DNA of 64,000 bases, taken from contig NC_020167.2 of NCBI RefSeq assembly GCF_000224145.3, positions 3,959,027 to 4,023,026 of the forward strand, read 5' to 3'. Positions within the stretch are counted from its first letter, which is position 1. The number at the start of each line of letters is the position of its first letter. A program made the translations under genes and the position numbers. Below, piece after piece: positions 43,736-55,300 of this stretch. Origin of the DNA: Ciona intestinalis. Lineage: Eukaryota > Chordata > Ascidiacea > Phlebobranchia > Cionidae. A model generated the notes under the pieces. The model was not told where the DNA came from. It saw only the letters and a program-made list of their open reading frames with translations, and made no database searches.

Positions 43736-43987
43736 GAACAGCGTCGTCGTGAGGCTGCGGAGCGCGAATCACAACTTCAGCATTATCCGGCCCCCACAAT
43801 GTTTTGTGTGTTTGTTGAGGATATCCGGGGCGTGTCTTTCCAATTTGTCAGAGGTGTTTGGCTACCAACACGTTTAACTTATCTCTCTGCCATGCCCGGC
43901 CCAAACAAATCACAGCATCGACAAAACGCCCCGTCAAGCAATTTATTACAAGACAACCAATCAAATCGTTTTAACCACGCAAGTTGA
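43733..43987 (+). CDS. Unidentified 84-codon frame after the minisatellite
   Basis: Starts ATG with MEQRRREAAERESQLQHYPA and ends NRFNHAS before TGA. A charged, helix-like start then a mixed tail. Not recognised. GC content is higher than its flanks. Confidence 0.25.
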   Translation: MEQRRREAAERESQLQHYPAPTMFCVFVEDIRGVSFQFVRGVWLPTRLTYLSAMPGPNKSQHRQNAPSSNLLQDNQSNRFNHAS

Positions 43988-44078
43988 AGGACAAACATTT
44001 TATTTTTCCCTATACAGTTCTTTTATTTTTTTTAAAAGTAAAACCAAGACTTGGCTTCCAAGCATTCTTTAATATGTT

Positions 44079-44270
44079 TTATTTCTGGGGCGGCTCAATT
44101 TCGGAAAGATTAACATAATGGCCAACATCCATTTCGCTGACATTCGCATTCTCGGTATTCTCAGACGGAGCTACACGTAATGGCGCCGCGTACTCACTTT
44201 TCAAAGCCTTACACGAGAAAAAAAAGGACGAGATGGCTGCCTGTCTACGGTTGTTTTTCTTTGCTGGCAT
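44079..44270 (-). pseudogene. hAT transposase N-terminus, intact start
   Basis: MPAKKNNRRQAAISSFFFSC... is the basic N-terminal tail with the I-x-S-F-F motif that opens many ZMYM1-like hAT transposases. The frame stops after 63 codons. A further fragment is at 44491-44690. Confidence 0.5.
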
Positions 44271-44279
44271 TTTCTTATC

Positions 44280-45180
44280 TTGGTCGATATTTCGCTTATT
44301 AAATAAACACTTTCGTTCTTATGAAATAAATACAATTAACCTTAAATAAATACTTTCATTTTTATAAAATAAATACAATTAAGTTTCATGGGAGTTAGTA
44401 ACACTTATTCCGAATAAAAATCGTTTTTTTTTTATGTGACACAATGATGTTCCTAACTTGATCGATATTTCGCTTATTAAATAAATACAATTAAGTTCCA
44501 TGGGAGTTTGCCATTATGGCATTCTCAGACGGAGCTACACCTAGGCGCCGCGTACTCACTTTCCAAAACCTCACACGATTTCGCAGTTTTATTTTATGTA
44601 CTGCTGGCGTTTTTAGACGGAAAAAATGACGAGATGGCTGCCTGTTTACGGATGTTTTTCTTTGCTGGCATTTTCTTATCTTGATCGATATTTCGCTTAT
44701 TAAATAAATACTTTCGTTCTTTTTATGTGACACAATGATGTTCCTAACTTGATCGATTGCTGCTGGCATTATCTTAACTTGATCAATATTAACTTGATCG
44801 ATATTTCGCTTATTAAATAAATACTTTCATTTTTATAAAATAAATACAATTAAGTTCCATGGGAGTTCGTAACACTTATTCCGAATAAAAATCGTTTTTT
44901 ATGTGACACAATGATGTTTTTGTTACGTAATACTGAGCCCTGATTGTGATCACGCATTGCGCTACAATCAGAAACAACAGTCGTATTGTAGTTCTTTCAT
45001 TTTTATAAAATAAATACAATTAAGTTCCATGGGAGTTCGTAACACTTATTCTGAATAAAAATCGTTTTTTATGTGACACAATGATGTTTTTGTTACGTAA
45101 TACTGAGCCCTGATTGTGATCACGCATTGCGCTACAATCAGAAACAACAGTCGTATTGTAGTTTAAACCAATCTTACCCG
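44280..45180. repeat. Local repeats of hAT flanking sequence
   Basis: The block TCCATGGGAGTTCGTAACAC ... GTTACGTAATACTGAGCCCT ... TTGCGCTACAATCAGAAACA occurs in tandem (about 44854-44990 and 45025-45162), with a related copy at 40400-40530. The motif GATCGATATTTCGCTTATTA recurs four times from 44280 to 44820. Confidence 0.7.
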
Positions 45181-45640
45181 TTTCCTATTATGTGCGTATT
45201 ATTTATGTTACATTGTATGTTTTTATGGAGTACTAACTACGTTTTTAATACGCGTCCATTATTTTCTAAGCAAAACTTGCGGACCCTTTTTAAATTCCTG
45301 GATACGCCCCTGCAATCTACCAATTACAAAAAAATATGCACAATATAAAAACGTTTGTCTTTTGTACCAATAATAATTGCTTACATTATGCATTCCAACC
45401 ATGTTCGGGAGCTCTAATTAACTTTAAATGAATATATTATATCCACTGTAAATCCACCGACTACTAAAATGTGTATGTTGTAGTTGATTTCCGCGCAGTT
45501 TCTGTTTGTGCAGTCAAGCGTGACAGCGTGAACGAAAAAGCTGCAGTTGATGGACGTAATGCTGGAGATTCCATACATGTTACATTGGTAAAAGTCATAT
45601 CCTTCCCAATGGGTGCAGAGCATGGCGCCCTCTTATAACA
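45180..45640. repeat. Second copy of hAT 3' flank (matches 40560-40990)
   Basis: CGCGTCCATTATTTTCTAAG, ATGCACAATATAAAAACGTT and ACTACTAAAATGTGTATGTT are shared with 40620-40860. Differs by small indels. Confidence 0.65.
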
Positions 45641-46029
45641 GGCCTGGACACCGTCGGTGCCTCTCGAAACTGGAGGCGGATGATTTTACGGCACTAGTAC
45701 GAATTGAGTAGACAGTTTTGATGAGTTATATGACGAATTCTATCGCATTAGATAACAGTAGTATAAATGTTTGAATTTTTCCATTTAGCCTGCGTGTATT
45801 ATTATGTTTATGATTGGCCACCAGTGTAAAATTTCAAGCTTTGTTTGTTTGGTTATGCGCGCATGTGTTGTTAGTGCTAAATTAAGTCCCTCAGACATTT
45901 TAACTAAACTTCCCTAACTATAAATATTCTCTAAAGTACAAGACCTACCATTTCTCAGTTTATTTTTTTGCATTTATTATTTTGTATTTATTGTTATATT
46001 TAATTTCATGTGTAAGTAATGCACTTCCT

Positions 46030-46255
46030 CTACAATTTACAAGTGTGCTCCTGAAGCTGTTCACTGTGAACTATTGGTGGAATTTCTTTTTGTGGGTTTT
46101 CTTTTTCCATCAGGGACCAATCTTTGGGTCAATGCTCTTTAAAGCCGACTCCCCCATTGTACGGGTCGTGTCTTTACGCACACTTGTTTCTATTAGAATT
46201 TTAACTTAAAAATATTTTTAAATTTCCGCTACCGTAATCGAAGAGACCAATAAAA
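46030..46255 (+). repeat. Dispersed repeat, copy 2
   Basis: See 38000-38228: same GGTGGAATTTCTTTTTGTGG block and end TACCGTAATCGAAGAGACCA before an A-rich stretch. Confidence 0.4.
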
Positions 46256-46393
46256 GTTATTATTATATTAATTATTAATTTCAACATGTCAGCTCACCCT
46301 TTGTTTTTTTTATTCTTAAATAGAGTTGAGAAAGATGGCATTGAGGTGCCTAAACGACATTTTCCTCTGCAGAAGAACAGCCTGCTTTTAAAA

Positions 46394-46906
46394 TGGTTCC
46401 AGATTACATCCATAATGGACCAGGTCACCAGGTAAATACCTATGAACACCCAAGCAATGAAATTCTTCAGCGTGTAATAAGCCAGCTCTGTGATATAACT
46501 GAAGCATACGATCTTGCGCACTTCACCTTTCTTCTGTCGCAGCTGCGTCTTATGTTTGCAGCTTCCCAGTGGTCGCCGCTTTGAAACCGACACTATGATT
46601 TTCGCAATTCCGCTTCACAACATATCACTCAGTGCTTACAAAATGATTCGTCAATCCGCCACAGCAGCGATTGGTCAATGTATGTTTAATGAGGTAAAGC
46701 TGATCGAGGCGATTTTCTGGAGGACATGTTTTAGGATATGCTGAAAATGCAGCAGCGGATGGTCAGGATAAAATGCTTGCTACACATGCTATGGTTGTTG
46801 AGATTGCTTGTCACTTTGGTGGACCGCGCTATATTATTCTACGTGTTCTGCCCTGCAAAAAAATAAATGCCGATCAGCTAAAGGAACTTCTTATCGCGCT
46901 GCCTTA
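46394..46906 (+). pseudogene. Transposon-derived open frames, possibly P/THAP9-like
   Basis: Frames give MVPDYIHNGPGHQVNTYEHP (46394), RRFETDTMIFAIPLHNISLS (about 46576), and KMLATHAMVVEIACHFGGPR (about 46770) followed by KKINADQLKELLIALP. Introns or frameshifts separate them. The LATHAMV block loosely resembles the ASHALVF part of P-element/THAP9 transposases, and the RGGLSVP string of the following repeat resembles their C-terminal part. Tentative. Confidence 0.28.
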
Positions 46907-47430
46907 GCTGTAGTTGGTGCTGGCGGTAGAGGTGTCATCCGAGCTCCTACATAATTTGAATAGAGGTGGACTGAGTGTGCCGACTGTCTATTTTGTACAT
47001 AATGCTTGTAATTTGCATGCCAAGACTGGGCCGATTTCATTTTGCTGAACTGTTATCCTTTGTAGATGCACTTTTAGCTAGTAATAATGCCGCTTGCAAC
47101 GTAAGTGACAAAGAAAATCGCGCTGCCTTAGCTGTAGTTGGTGCTGGCGGTAGAGGTGTCATCCGAGCTCCTACATAATTTGAATAGAGGTGGACTGAGT
47201 GTGCCGACTGTCTATTTTGTACATAATGCTTGTAATTTGCATGCCAAGACTGGGCCGATTTCATTTTGCTGAACTGTTATCCTTTGTAGATGCACTTTTA
47301 GCTAGTAATAATGCCGCTTGCAACGTAAGTGACAAAGAAAATCGCGCTGCCTTAGCTGTAGTTGGTGCTGGCGGTAGAGGTGTCATCCGAGCTCCTACAT
47401 AATTTGAATAGAGGTGGACTGAGTGTGTCG
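46893..47430. repeat. 224-bp tandem repeat, about 2.4 units
   Basis: The block CGCGCTGCCTTAGCTGTAGT ... CGAGCTCCTACATAATTTGA ... GCCGCTTGCAACGTAAGTGA repeats with a 224-bp period. Units are almost identical. Confidence 0.9.
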
Positions 47431-47930
47431 ACTGTTACTTTCGTGAGACGTCGATGAGACGTACAAATAATGTTTATAACATCATGTTTAGTCCCAGACT
47501 TCTTTAAAATGTTTTGCTTTTACCAGTTAGACAAAAAAATGGGCAAAAATGACTAAAATTTTTAAACTCAAAATATAATTTTAAATCTTGCTTGCAACGT
47601 ACGTGACAAAGAAAAGTCTTTGGGATGCCTCAGTTTGGGATGCCTCAGGAGGCAAGAAAAACTGTCCAACTAAGGATAGGCATAGCTATTATATATAATA
47701 TGGTGTCATGTTGTTGTGTACTGTTACTTTCGTGAGACTTCGATGAGACGTACAAGTAATGTTTATAACATCATGTTTAGTCCCAGACTTCTTTAAAATG
47801 TTTTGCTTTTACCAGTTATGGGCAAAAATGACTAAAATTTTCTTTAAAATGTTTTGCTTTTACCAGTTATGGGCAAAAATGACTAAAATTTTTAAACTCA
47901 AAATATAATTTTTAATCTTGAAAATGATCT
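47431..47930. repeat. Direct duplication, ~289-bp offset
   Basis: ACTGTTACTTTCGTGAGAC through CCCAGACTTCTTTAAAATGT occurs at 47431 and 47720; part of it (TTTTGCTTTTACCAGTTATG) occurs again near 47850. Confidence 0.75.
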
Positions 47931-48122
47931 CGGATGGTGTTAAAAGTAACACTATTGAACTCGCCATCCTTAAATACACTAATATGGATACCAACATTGT
48001 GTCTCTGGCTCCTCTAGAAATAATTTTATTTAGTCTAAGTACTGAAGTTAAACTATGCACTGAATAGAAAAGTCCCAGACTAACAGAATTCGTTTATGCG
48101 TGAAGATTGTTTCGGCGGTGTG

Positions 48123-48157
48123 TGACGTCACGTACCGTTTTGGCGTGTATATAAATA
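48123..48157 (+). promoter_or_regulatory. CRE plus TATA motif upstream of the composite cassette
   Basis: TGACGTCA at 48123-48130 and TATATAAATA at 48148-48157, 17 bp apart. It could be a transposon promoter; position is the only support. Confidence 0.25.
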
Positions 48158-49271
48158 AAAAACTAAAGGTTTTTTTTTGTTTATTTTTTAAAATTAGTGT
48201 TATGAATGACCAAAACAATATTTAAATTTGGCATTTTTTTGCTACTGTTTAATGTGTCTTTAAACTGACTTTTGTGTTAAGTTGATACGTCTCGCGCTCC
48301 GCCCTAGTAATTGTACAAGATTGACAGTTCTTGTGCGTATCGTTGCGAATAGTGTTGTATTTTGAGCTTATTTGAGCATTTTAGTGTAGTAGTTTTTATA
48401 TGGTATTGAACTGTAATAGAAAACCTACATCAGTCTGGTCAGTAACAATAGGCCGTTAGAGCAGCGTCCCGGAACACTTCACGTAACAAATGTGAAATTG
48501 ATACCGAAGAAAGTATTAGGGCACTCCTTAAGACTTTTTTATGCAGCGGAGGTTAGCAAACATTTAGAACTATTATCACCTTTTAAGTACTGGGAGTAGA
48601 TTCTGATATACCTAACAAGTAGACATGGCGAGAGGGTACTTTGACTACGATGAGGCTGGAATGGGAAAGCCTGAAGCGTATGATAGTTCATCGAGAACAT
48701 CACAGGTGGGAAACACGTCAAATGACCCCCCATAGCTGGTCATGGATGTTTCAGTTGTGGTTAGTATGGATACATCTGGGGTTTCTGTACCGTGGTTAGT
48801 ATGGAGACATCTGGGGTTTCTGCCCAAACGTACAAACGAAAATTTTATGCTAACTGAGAAATGGACGTTGGAATAACCGAGAATCTTTCAGAATGCAATT
48901 GACAGAAACAAGTTTGGCGCTGGCTTCACTAAATATAAAGGTACAAACCAAATTGGCGCTGGCTTCACTAAATATGACATCTGGGGTTTCTGCCCAAACG
49001 TACAAACGAAAATTTTATGCTAACTGAGAAATGGACGTTGGAATAACCGAGAATCTTTCAGAATGCAATTGACAGAAACAAGTTTGGCGCTGGCTTCACA
49101 AATATAAAGGTACAAACCAAATTGGCGCTGGCTTCACTAAATATAAAGGTACAAACCAAAAAGAACAGGAATTAAACGCAAAAATGCGAAAACGAGGACG
49201 GCAAACAGCCATAGAACGTCAGAACGGAGGCGGTGCAACAGATGTGGAATTGACTTAATCACTCTTGAGTT

Positions 49272-49366
49272 AAAAATGTGGAAGTGTGCAATGTACAGAA
49301 AATTGTATTACTGATTGCATTCAATGTGAAAATTGCAATCTGTGGGTACACTATGCAGGTTTATAA
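49272..49366 (+). pseudogene. PHD-like Cys-rich segment, cassette A
   Basis: Frame KCGSVQCTENCITDCIQCEN then CNLWVHYAG: Cys pairs followed by W-V-H, the PHD-finger order, although the last Cys after the Trp-Val-His is not seen. The same piece is at 53801-53892. Stops follow directly. Confidence 0.45.
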
Positions 49367-49609
49367 ATGGATAAAGAATTGCAGCAAGATAACTCAAGAA
49401 TCAAAGTTTGATGAAAGATTAATGTGCTCATATTTTATTTATTGGGGGATGGAAACTGTTTTTACACGTCGTTTAGCCAAATGTTGGTTGTTAGGTCACG
49501 GCGCCATCATGTTCAGGTAAGATTCCACATCTTACTAGAGATTCTTCTAAATCCAGAATTAAAACTGCCAAAAAAAGATCAATAACTGATCCAGGTAACT
49601 GTAAGTTTG

Positions 49610-49860
49610 ATAAAAGATTTATGTGCTCATATTTTATTTAAATACAAACTACCAATATCTGCATTGGAGGATGGAAACTGTTTTTACACGTCGTTTAACC
49701 AAATGTTGGTTGTTAGGTCACGGCGCCATCATGTTCAGGTAAGATTCCACATCTTACTAGAGATTTTTCTGAATCCAGAGGACCAGAATATTATGATAAA
49801 TCCTATATGTCGATCAAGTTAAAGATGACCGGAACACCTAACTACAAGGAAATTGTACGA
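49610..49860 (+). pseudogene. OTU-like cysteine protease segment, cassette A
   Basis: LPISALEDGNCFYTSFNQML with the OTU D-G-N-C nucleophile motif, then HHVQVRFHILLEIFLNPE like the R-x-x-x-x-x-L-x-x-N-x-x-x helix, then in a shifted frame YMSIKLKMTGTPNYKEIVRS, like the Y-x-x-M...G-x-W...E-I segment. A frameshift separates the parts. A truncated duplicate of the DGNC part is at 49440-49520. Confidence 0.5.
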
Positions 49861-50896
49861 AGTACATGACCGATAAAGTGTGTTGATTGCAACCAAATGT
49901 ATGCTGCTAGTTCAGCTGTCCACATTTCTTTTCACTGACAAAGTCTAATTTAACGGTTATTTACAGAAAAAAGCAGAATACTAAATCTTACAAAAATGGT
50001 AAACCCCTGTATAACTTAATTTTAGCTAAACCCACTAAAAAACATAATTATCATGATTAGTTATTACATGAATTTAAAAAAGGGCAAGTCCTGTTCAAAA
50101 AAAAGTAACCTGGATTGAAAACAAGGTATCTTTCATTGCGATATAGGAATATCTGGGGATATTTTCGGGACATTTCAATCATGAAAACAGAAAAGCTTGG
50201 ACACCGGTTTAGTATATTATTGTTTATGAGCTAATTGCAGGTGAGCTGCAGTTGACTTCGTGCGCTCGCGGGTGTCTCCTAGTCTCGGTTATCTAGGAGT
50301 TTTCTCGTTTGCCGTTTAGTTTTGACTGGCAAGAAATCACACGGTTCTGTACCCTCTGTTACAGTAACTGTACAGTCGTTCTTGTTGTTAGCATTTCGTT
50401 CTCTCGTTATTGTCTCATCCGGTTCTCCTTGGTTCACAGGTCAATATTTGGGGACAAAAAATTTACGTGACGTAATACTACGACGGGCCGCTACAAATCC
50501 GTGCTAATTCCGATTTCATAATAGCGTTGAATTGCAGCCTTGTGCATATCTCGGCAGTTTGTTGTTTATACAGACTAATTATGTTCTGCGCAATGTCGGG
50601 AGGTTGCGTAAAAAAACTATGAACAGTGTTATTTGGTCAAATATGGCGGCTTACACTGGTGTTGTAAGAGCAAGGGCATCACAGAGGTACCCAGAAAGAC
50701 GAAACCCTCTATTGTTGGCAGATAACAAATGTGAAATTTTTACCGAAGAAAGTATAGACATGACGAGAGGGTACTTTGACTACGATGAGGCTGGAATGGG
50801 AAAGCCTGAAGCGTATGATAGTTCATCGAGAACATCACAGGTGGGAAACACGTCAAATGACCCCCCATAGCTGGTCATGGTTGTTTCAGTTGTGGT

Positions 50897-50946
50897 NNNN
50901 NNNNNNNNNNNNNNNNNNNNNNNNNNNNNNNNNNNNNNNNNNNNNN
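50897..50946. other. Assembly gap (50 N)
   Basis: Placeholder gap between cassette copies; the array may be longer than shown. Confidence 0.95.
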
Positions 50947-52380
50947 TAGGGTTAAGGATTCCACATCTTTACTAGAGATTTTTCTGAATCCAGAGGACCA
51001 AAGAATATTATGATAAATCCTATATGTCGAGGGAGATTTATGTGCTCATATTTTGATTTAAATACAAACTACCAATATCTGCATTGGAGGATGGAAACTG
51101 TTTTTACACGTCGTTCCAAATGTTGGTTGTTAGGTCACGGCGCCATCATGTTCAGGTAAGATTCCACATCTTACTAGAAATTTTTCTGAATCCAGAGGAC
51201 CAGAATATTATGATAAATTCTATATGTTGATCAAGTTAAAGATGACCGGAACACCTACAAGGAAAATCCTATATGTCGATCAAGTTAAAGATGACCGGAA
51301 CACCTAACTACAAGGAAATTGTACGAAGTACATGACCGATAAAGTGTGTTGATTGCAACCAAATGTATGCTGCTAGTTCAGCTGTCCACATTTCTTTTCA
51401 CTTACAAAGTCTAATTTAACGGTTATTTACAGAAAAAAAAGCAGAATACTAAATTTTACAAAAATGGTGAACCCCTGTATAACTTAATTTTAGCTAAACC
51501 CACTAAAAAACATAATTATCATGATTAGTTATTACATGAAGTTAAAAAAGGGCAAGTCCCATTCAAAAAAAAGTAACCTGGATTGAAAACAAGGTATCTT
51601 TCATTGCGATATAGGAATATCTGGGGATATTTTCGGGACATTTCAATAGATACCTAAACACATACAGATATGAAACTGGCAAAAAAGTTTAGACAGGTCA
51701 CGCTTCAATGAATATTTGGACACCGGATTAGTATATTATTGTTTATGAGCTAATTGCAGGTGAGCTGCAGTTGACTTAGTGCGCTCGCGGGTGTCTCCTA
51801 GTCTCGGTTATCTAGGAGTTTTCGTTTGCCGTTTAGTTTTGACTGGCAAGAAATCACACGGTTCTGTACCCTCTGTTACAGTAACTGTATAGTCGTTCTT
51901 GTTGTTAGCATTTCGTTCTCTCGTTATTGTCTCATCCGGTTCTCCTTTGTTCACAGGTCAATATTTGGGGACAAAAAATTTACGTGACGTAATACTACGA
52001 CGGGCCGCTACAAATCCGTGCTAATTCCGATTTCATAATAGCGTTGAATTGCAGCCTTGTGCATATCTCGGCAGTTTGTTGTTTATATAGACTAATTATG
52101 TTCTGCGCAATGTCGGGAGGTTGCGTAAAAAACTATGAACAGTGTTATTTGGTCAAACATGGCGGCTTACATTTGGTAAGAGCAAGGGCATCACAGAGGT
52201 ACCCAGAAAGACGAAACCCCCTATTGTTGGCAGATAACAAATGTGAAATTGATACCGAAGAAAGTATTAGGGCACTCCTTAGATTTTTTTATGCAGCGGA
52301 GGTTAGCAAACATTTAGAACTATTATCACTTTTTAAGTACTGGGAGTAGATTCTTTTGCGAATATACCTAAACAAGTAGA
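50947..52380 (+). mobile_element. Composite cassette, copy B
   Basis: Starts in the OTU-like part, then the shared 3' part (TGAACCCCTGTATAACTTAA), the shared 5' stretch (CTGTTACAGTAACTGTATAG) and the Harbinger N-terminal piece fused to TEESIRALLRFFYAAEVSKH at 52235-52349. That fusion is the longest version of this frame. Confidence 0.6.
50985..51330 (+). pseudogene. OTU-like segment, cassette B
   Basis: Again encodes the DGNCFYTS string near 51090, with deletions after it (TCGTTCCAAATGTTGG, part of the loop lost) and an internal duplication of the GATCAAGTTAAAGATGACCG block. Confidence 0.4.
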
Positions 52381-53440
52381 CATGACGAGAGGGTACTTTG
52401 ACTACGATGAGGCTGGAATTGGAAAGCCTGAAGCGTATGATAGTTCATCGAGAACATCACAGGTGGGAAACACGTCAAATGACCCCCCATAGCTGGTCAT
52501 GGATGTTTCAGTTGTGGTTAGTACGGAGACATCTGGGGTTTCTGTACCGTGGTAGTATGGAGACATCTGGATGTTTCAGTTGTGGTTAGTATGGAGACAT
52601 CTGGGGTTTCTGTACCGTGGTAGTATGGAGACATCTTGCGAATATACCTAAACAAGTAGACATGACGAGAGGGTACTTTGACTACGATGGGGCTGGAATG
52701 GGAAAGCCTGAAGCGTATGATAGTTCATCGAGAACATCACAGGTGGGAAACACGTCAAATGACCCCCCATAGCTGGTCATGGATGTTTCAGTTGTGGTTA
52801 GTATGGAGACATCTGGGGTTTCTGTACCGTGGTAGTATGGAGACATCTGGGGTTTCTGTACCGTGGTTAGTATGGAGAGACATCTGGGGTTTCTGCCCAA
52901 ACGTACAAACGAAAATTTTATGCTAACTGAGAAATGGACGTTGGAATAACCGAGAATCTTTCAGAATGCAATTGACAGAAACAAGTTTGGCGCTGGCTTC
53001 ACTAAATATAAAGGTACAAACCAAAAAGAACAGGAATTAAACGCAAAAATGCGGAAACGAGGACGGCAGAATGCAATTGACAGAAACAAGTTTGGCGCTG
53101 ACATCTGGATGTTTCAGTTGTGGTTAGTATGGAGACATCTGGGGTTTCTGTACCGTGGTAGACATCTTGCGAATATACCTAAACAAGTAGACATGACGAG
53201 AGGGTACTTTGACTACGATGAGGCTGGAATGGGAAAGCCTGAAGCGTATGATAGTTCATCGAGAACATCACAGGTGGGAAACACGTCAAATGACCCCTAT
53301 GGATGTTCTGTGGTTATATGGGAATTGTTTCTTACCGTGTAGTGGAGTTGTGAGTTAGTATGGAGACATCTGGGGTTTCTGTACCGTGGTAGTATGGAGA
53401 CATCTGGGGTTTCTGTACCGTGGTTAGTATGGAGAGACAT
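52381..53440 (+). repeat. Locally amplified part of the cassette with ~33-bp minisatellite
   Basis: The RGYFDYDEAG piece occurs at 52387, 52666 and 53198, each followed by copies of TATGGAGACATCTGGGGTTT then CTGTACCGTGG. Several units differ only by TAG/TTAG. This is array growth within the element. Confidence 0.8.
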
Positions 53441-55300
53441 CTGGGGTTTCTGCCCAAACGTACAAACGAATATTTTATGCTAACTGAGAAATGGACGTTG
53501 GAATAACCGAGAATCTTTCAGAATGCAATTGACAGAAACAAGTTTGGCGCTGGCTTCACTAAATATAAAGGTACAAACCAAAAAGAACAGGAATTAAACG
53601 CAAAAATGCGGAAACGAGGACGGCAGAATGCAATTGACAGAAACAAGTTTGGCGCTGGCTTCACTAAATATAAAGGTACAAACCAAAAAGAACAGGAATT
53701 AAACGCAAAAATGCGGAAACGAGGACGGCAAATAGCCATAGAACGTCAGAACGGAGGCGGTGCAACAGACGTGGAATTGACTTAATCACTCTTGAATTAA
53801 AAATGTGGAAGTGTGCAATGTACAGAAAATTGTATTACTGATTGCATTCAATGTGATAATTGCAATCTGTGGGTACACTATGCAGGTTTATAAATGGATA
53901 AAGAATTGCAGCAAGATAACTCAAGAATACCCTAATGATGATGACTTACAAATTAAAACTGCCAAAAAAGATCAAAGTTTGATGAAAGATTAATGTGCTC
54001 ATATTTTATTTAAATACAAACAACCAATATCTGCATTGGGGGATGGAAACTGTTTTTACACGTCGTTTAGCCAAATGTTGGTTGTTAGGTCACGGCGCCA
54101 TCATGTTCAGGTAAGATTCCACATCTTACTAGAGATTTTTCTGAATCCAGAGGACCAGAATATTATGATAAATCCTATATGTCGATCAAGTTAAAGATGA
54201 CCGGAACACCTAACTACAAGGAAATTGTACGAAGTACATGACCGATAAAGTGTGTTGATTGCAACCAAATGTATGCTGCTAGTTCAGCTGTCCACATTTC
54301 TTTTCACTTACAAAGTCTAATTTAACGGTTATTTACAGAAAAAAAGCAGAATACTAAATTTTACAAAAATGGTGAACCCCTGTATAACTTAATTTTAGCT
54401 AAACCCACTAAAAAACATAATTATCATGATTAGTTATTACATGAAGTTATAAAAAAGGGCAAGTCCTAATCAAAAAAAGTAACCTGGATTGAAAACAAGG
54501 TATCTTTCATTGCGGTATATGTTTTCGGGACATCTCAATCATGAAAACAGAAATTTCGGGACATCTCAATCATGAAAACAGAAAAGCATAGATACCTAAA
54601 CATACAGATATGAAACTGGCAAAAAAGTTTACGACAGGTCACGCTTCAATGAATCTTTGGACACAGTTAAAAAAGGGCAAGTCCTATTCAAAAAAAGTAA
54701 CCTGGATTGGACAGAGGTCACGCTTCAATGAATCTTTGGACACAGTTAAAAAAGGGCAAGTCCTATTCAAAAAAAGTAACCTGGATTGAAAACAAGGTAT
54801 CTTTCATTGCGATATAGGAATATCTGGGGATATTTTCGGGACATCTCAATCATGAAAACAGAAAAGCATAGATACCTAAACATACAGATATGAAACTGGC
54901 AAAAAAGTTTAGACAGGTCACGCTTCAATGAATCTTTGGACACCAGTTAGTATATTATTGTTTATGAGCTAATTGCAGGTGAGCTGCAGTTGACTTGGTG
55001 CGCTCGCGGGTGTCTGAAGAACGTCCTAGTCTCGGTTATCTAGGAGTTTTCGTTTGCCGTTTAGTTTTGGCAAGACATCACACAGTTCTGTACCCTCTGT
55101 TACAGTAACTGTATAGTCGTTCTTGTTGTTAGCATTTCGTTCTCTCGTTATTGTCTCATCGGTCCTCATCCGGTTCTCCTTGGTTCACAGGTCAATATTT
55201 GGGGACAAAAAAATTTACGTGACGTAATACTACGACGGGCCGCTACAAATCCGTGCTAATTCCGATTTCATAATAGCGTTGAATTGCTCGGCAGTTTGTT
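53441..55300 (+). mobile_element. Composite cassette, copy C
   Basis: Two tandem copies of the basic stretch (IDRNKFGAGFTKYKGTNQKE, 53524 and 53631), a PHD-like segment (53801-53892), an OTU-like segment (53990-54245), the shared 3' stretch with extra tandem pieces (AAAGGGCAAGTCCTATTCAA three times between 54450 and 54770), and the shared 5' stretch to about 55280. Confidence 0.6.
53990..54245 (+). pseudogene. OTU-like segment, cassette C
   Basis: DGNCFYTSFSQMLVVRSRRH, R-rich helix and, in a shifted frame, KMTGTPNYKEIVRS, as in cassette A. The best-preserved of the three. Confidence 0.5.

Larger units (their letters stand above)
48430..50896 (+). mobile_element. Composite OTU/PHD/Harbinger-like cassette, copy A
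   Basis: In order: TEESIRALL piece (about 48499), GYFDYDEAGMGKPEAYDSSS (about 48630), the GAGACATCTGGGGTTTCTG repeat, a basic stretch (ending KMRKRGRQTAIERQNGGGAT at about 49240), a Cys-rich PHD-like segment, one truncated and one longer OTU-like segment, a 5' stretch common to all copies (50220-50520), a Harbinger N-terminal piece (RASQRYPERRNPLLLADNK, about 50669), and the GYFDYDEAG piece again at 50775 before a gap. Frames are broken, so this is a decayed or non-autonomous element. Confidence 0.6.

Noticed and set aside
53518..53739. Minus-strand frame with two identical halves (MAICRPRFRIFAFNSC)
   Set aside because: Antisense reading of the tandemly repeated basic segment of the cassette.
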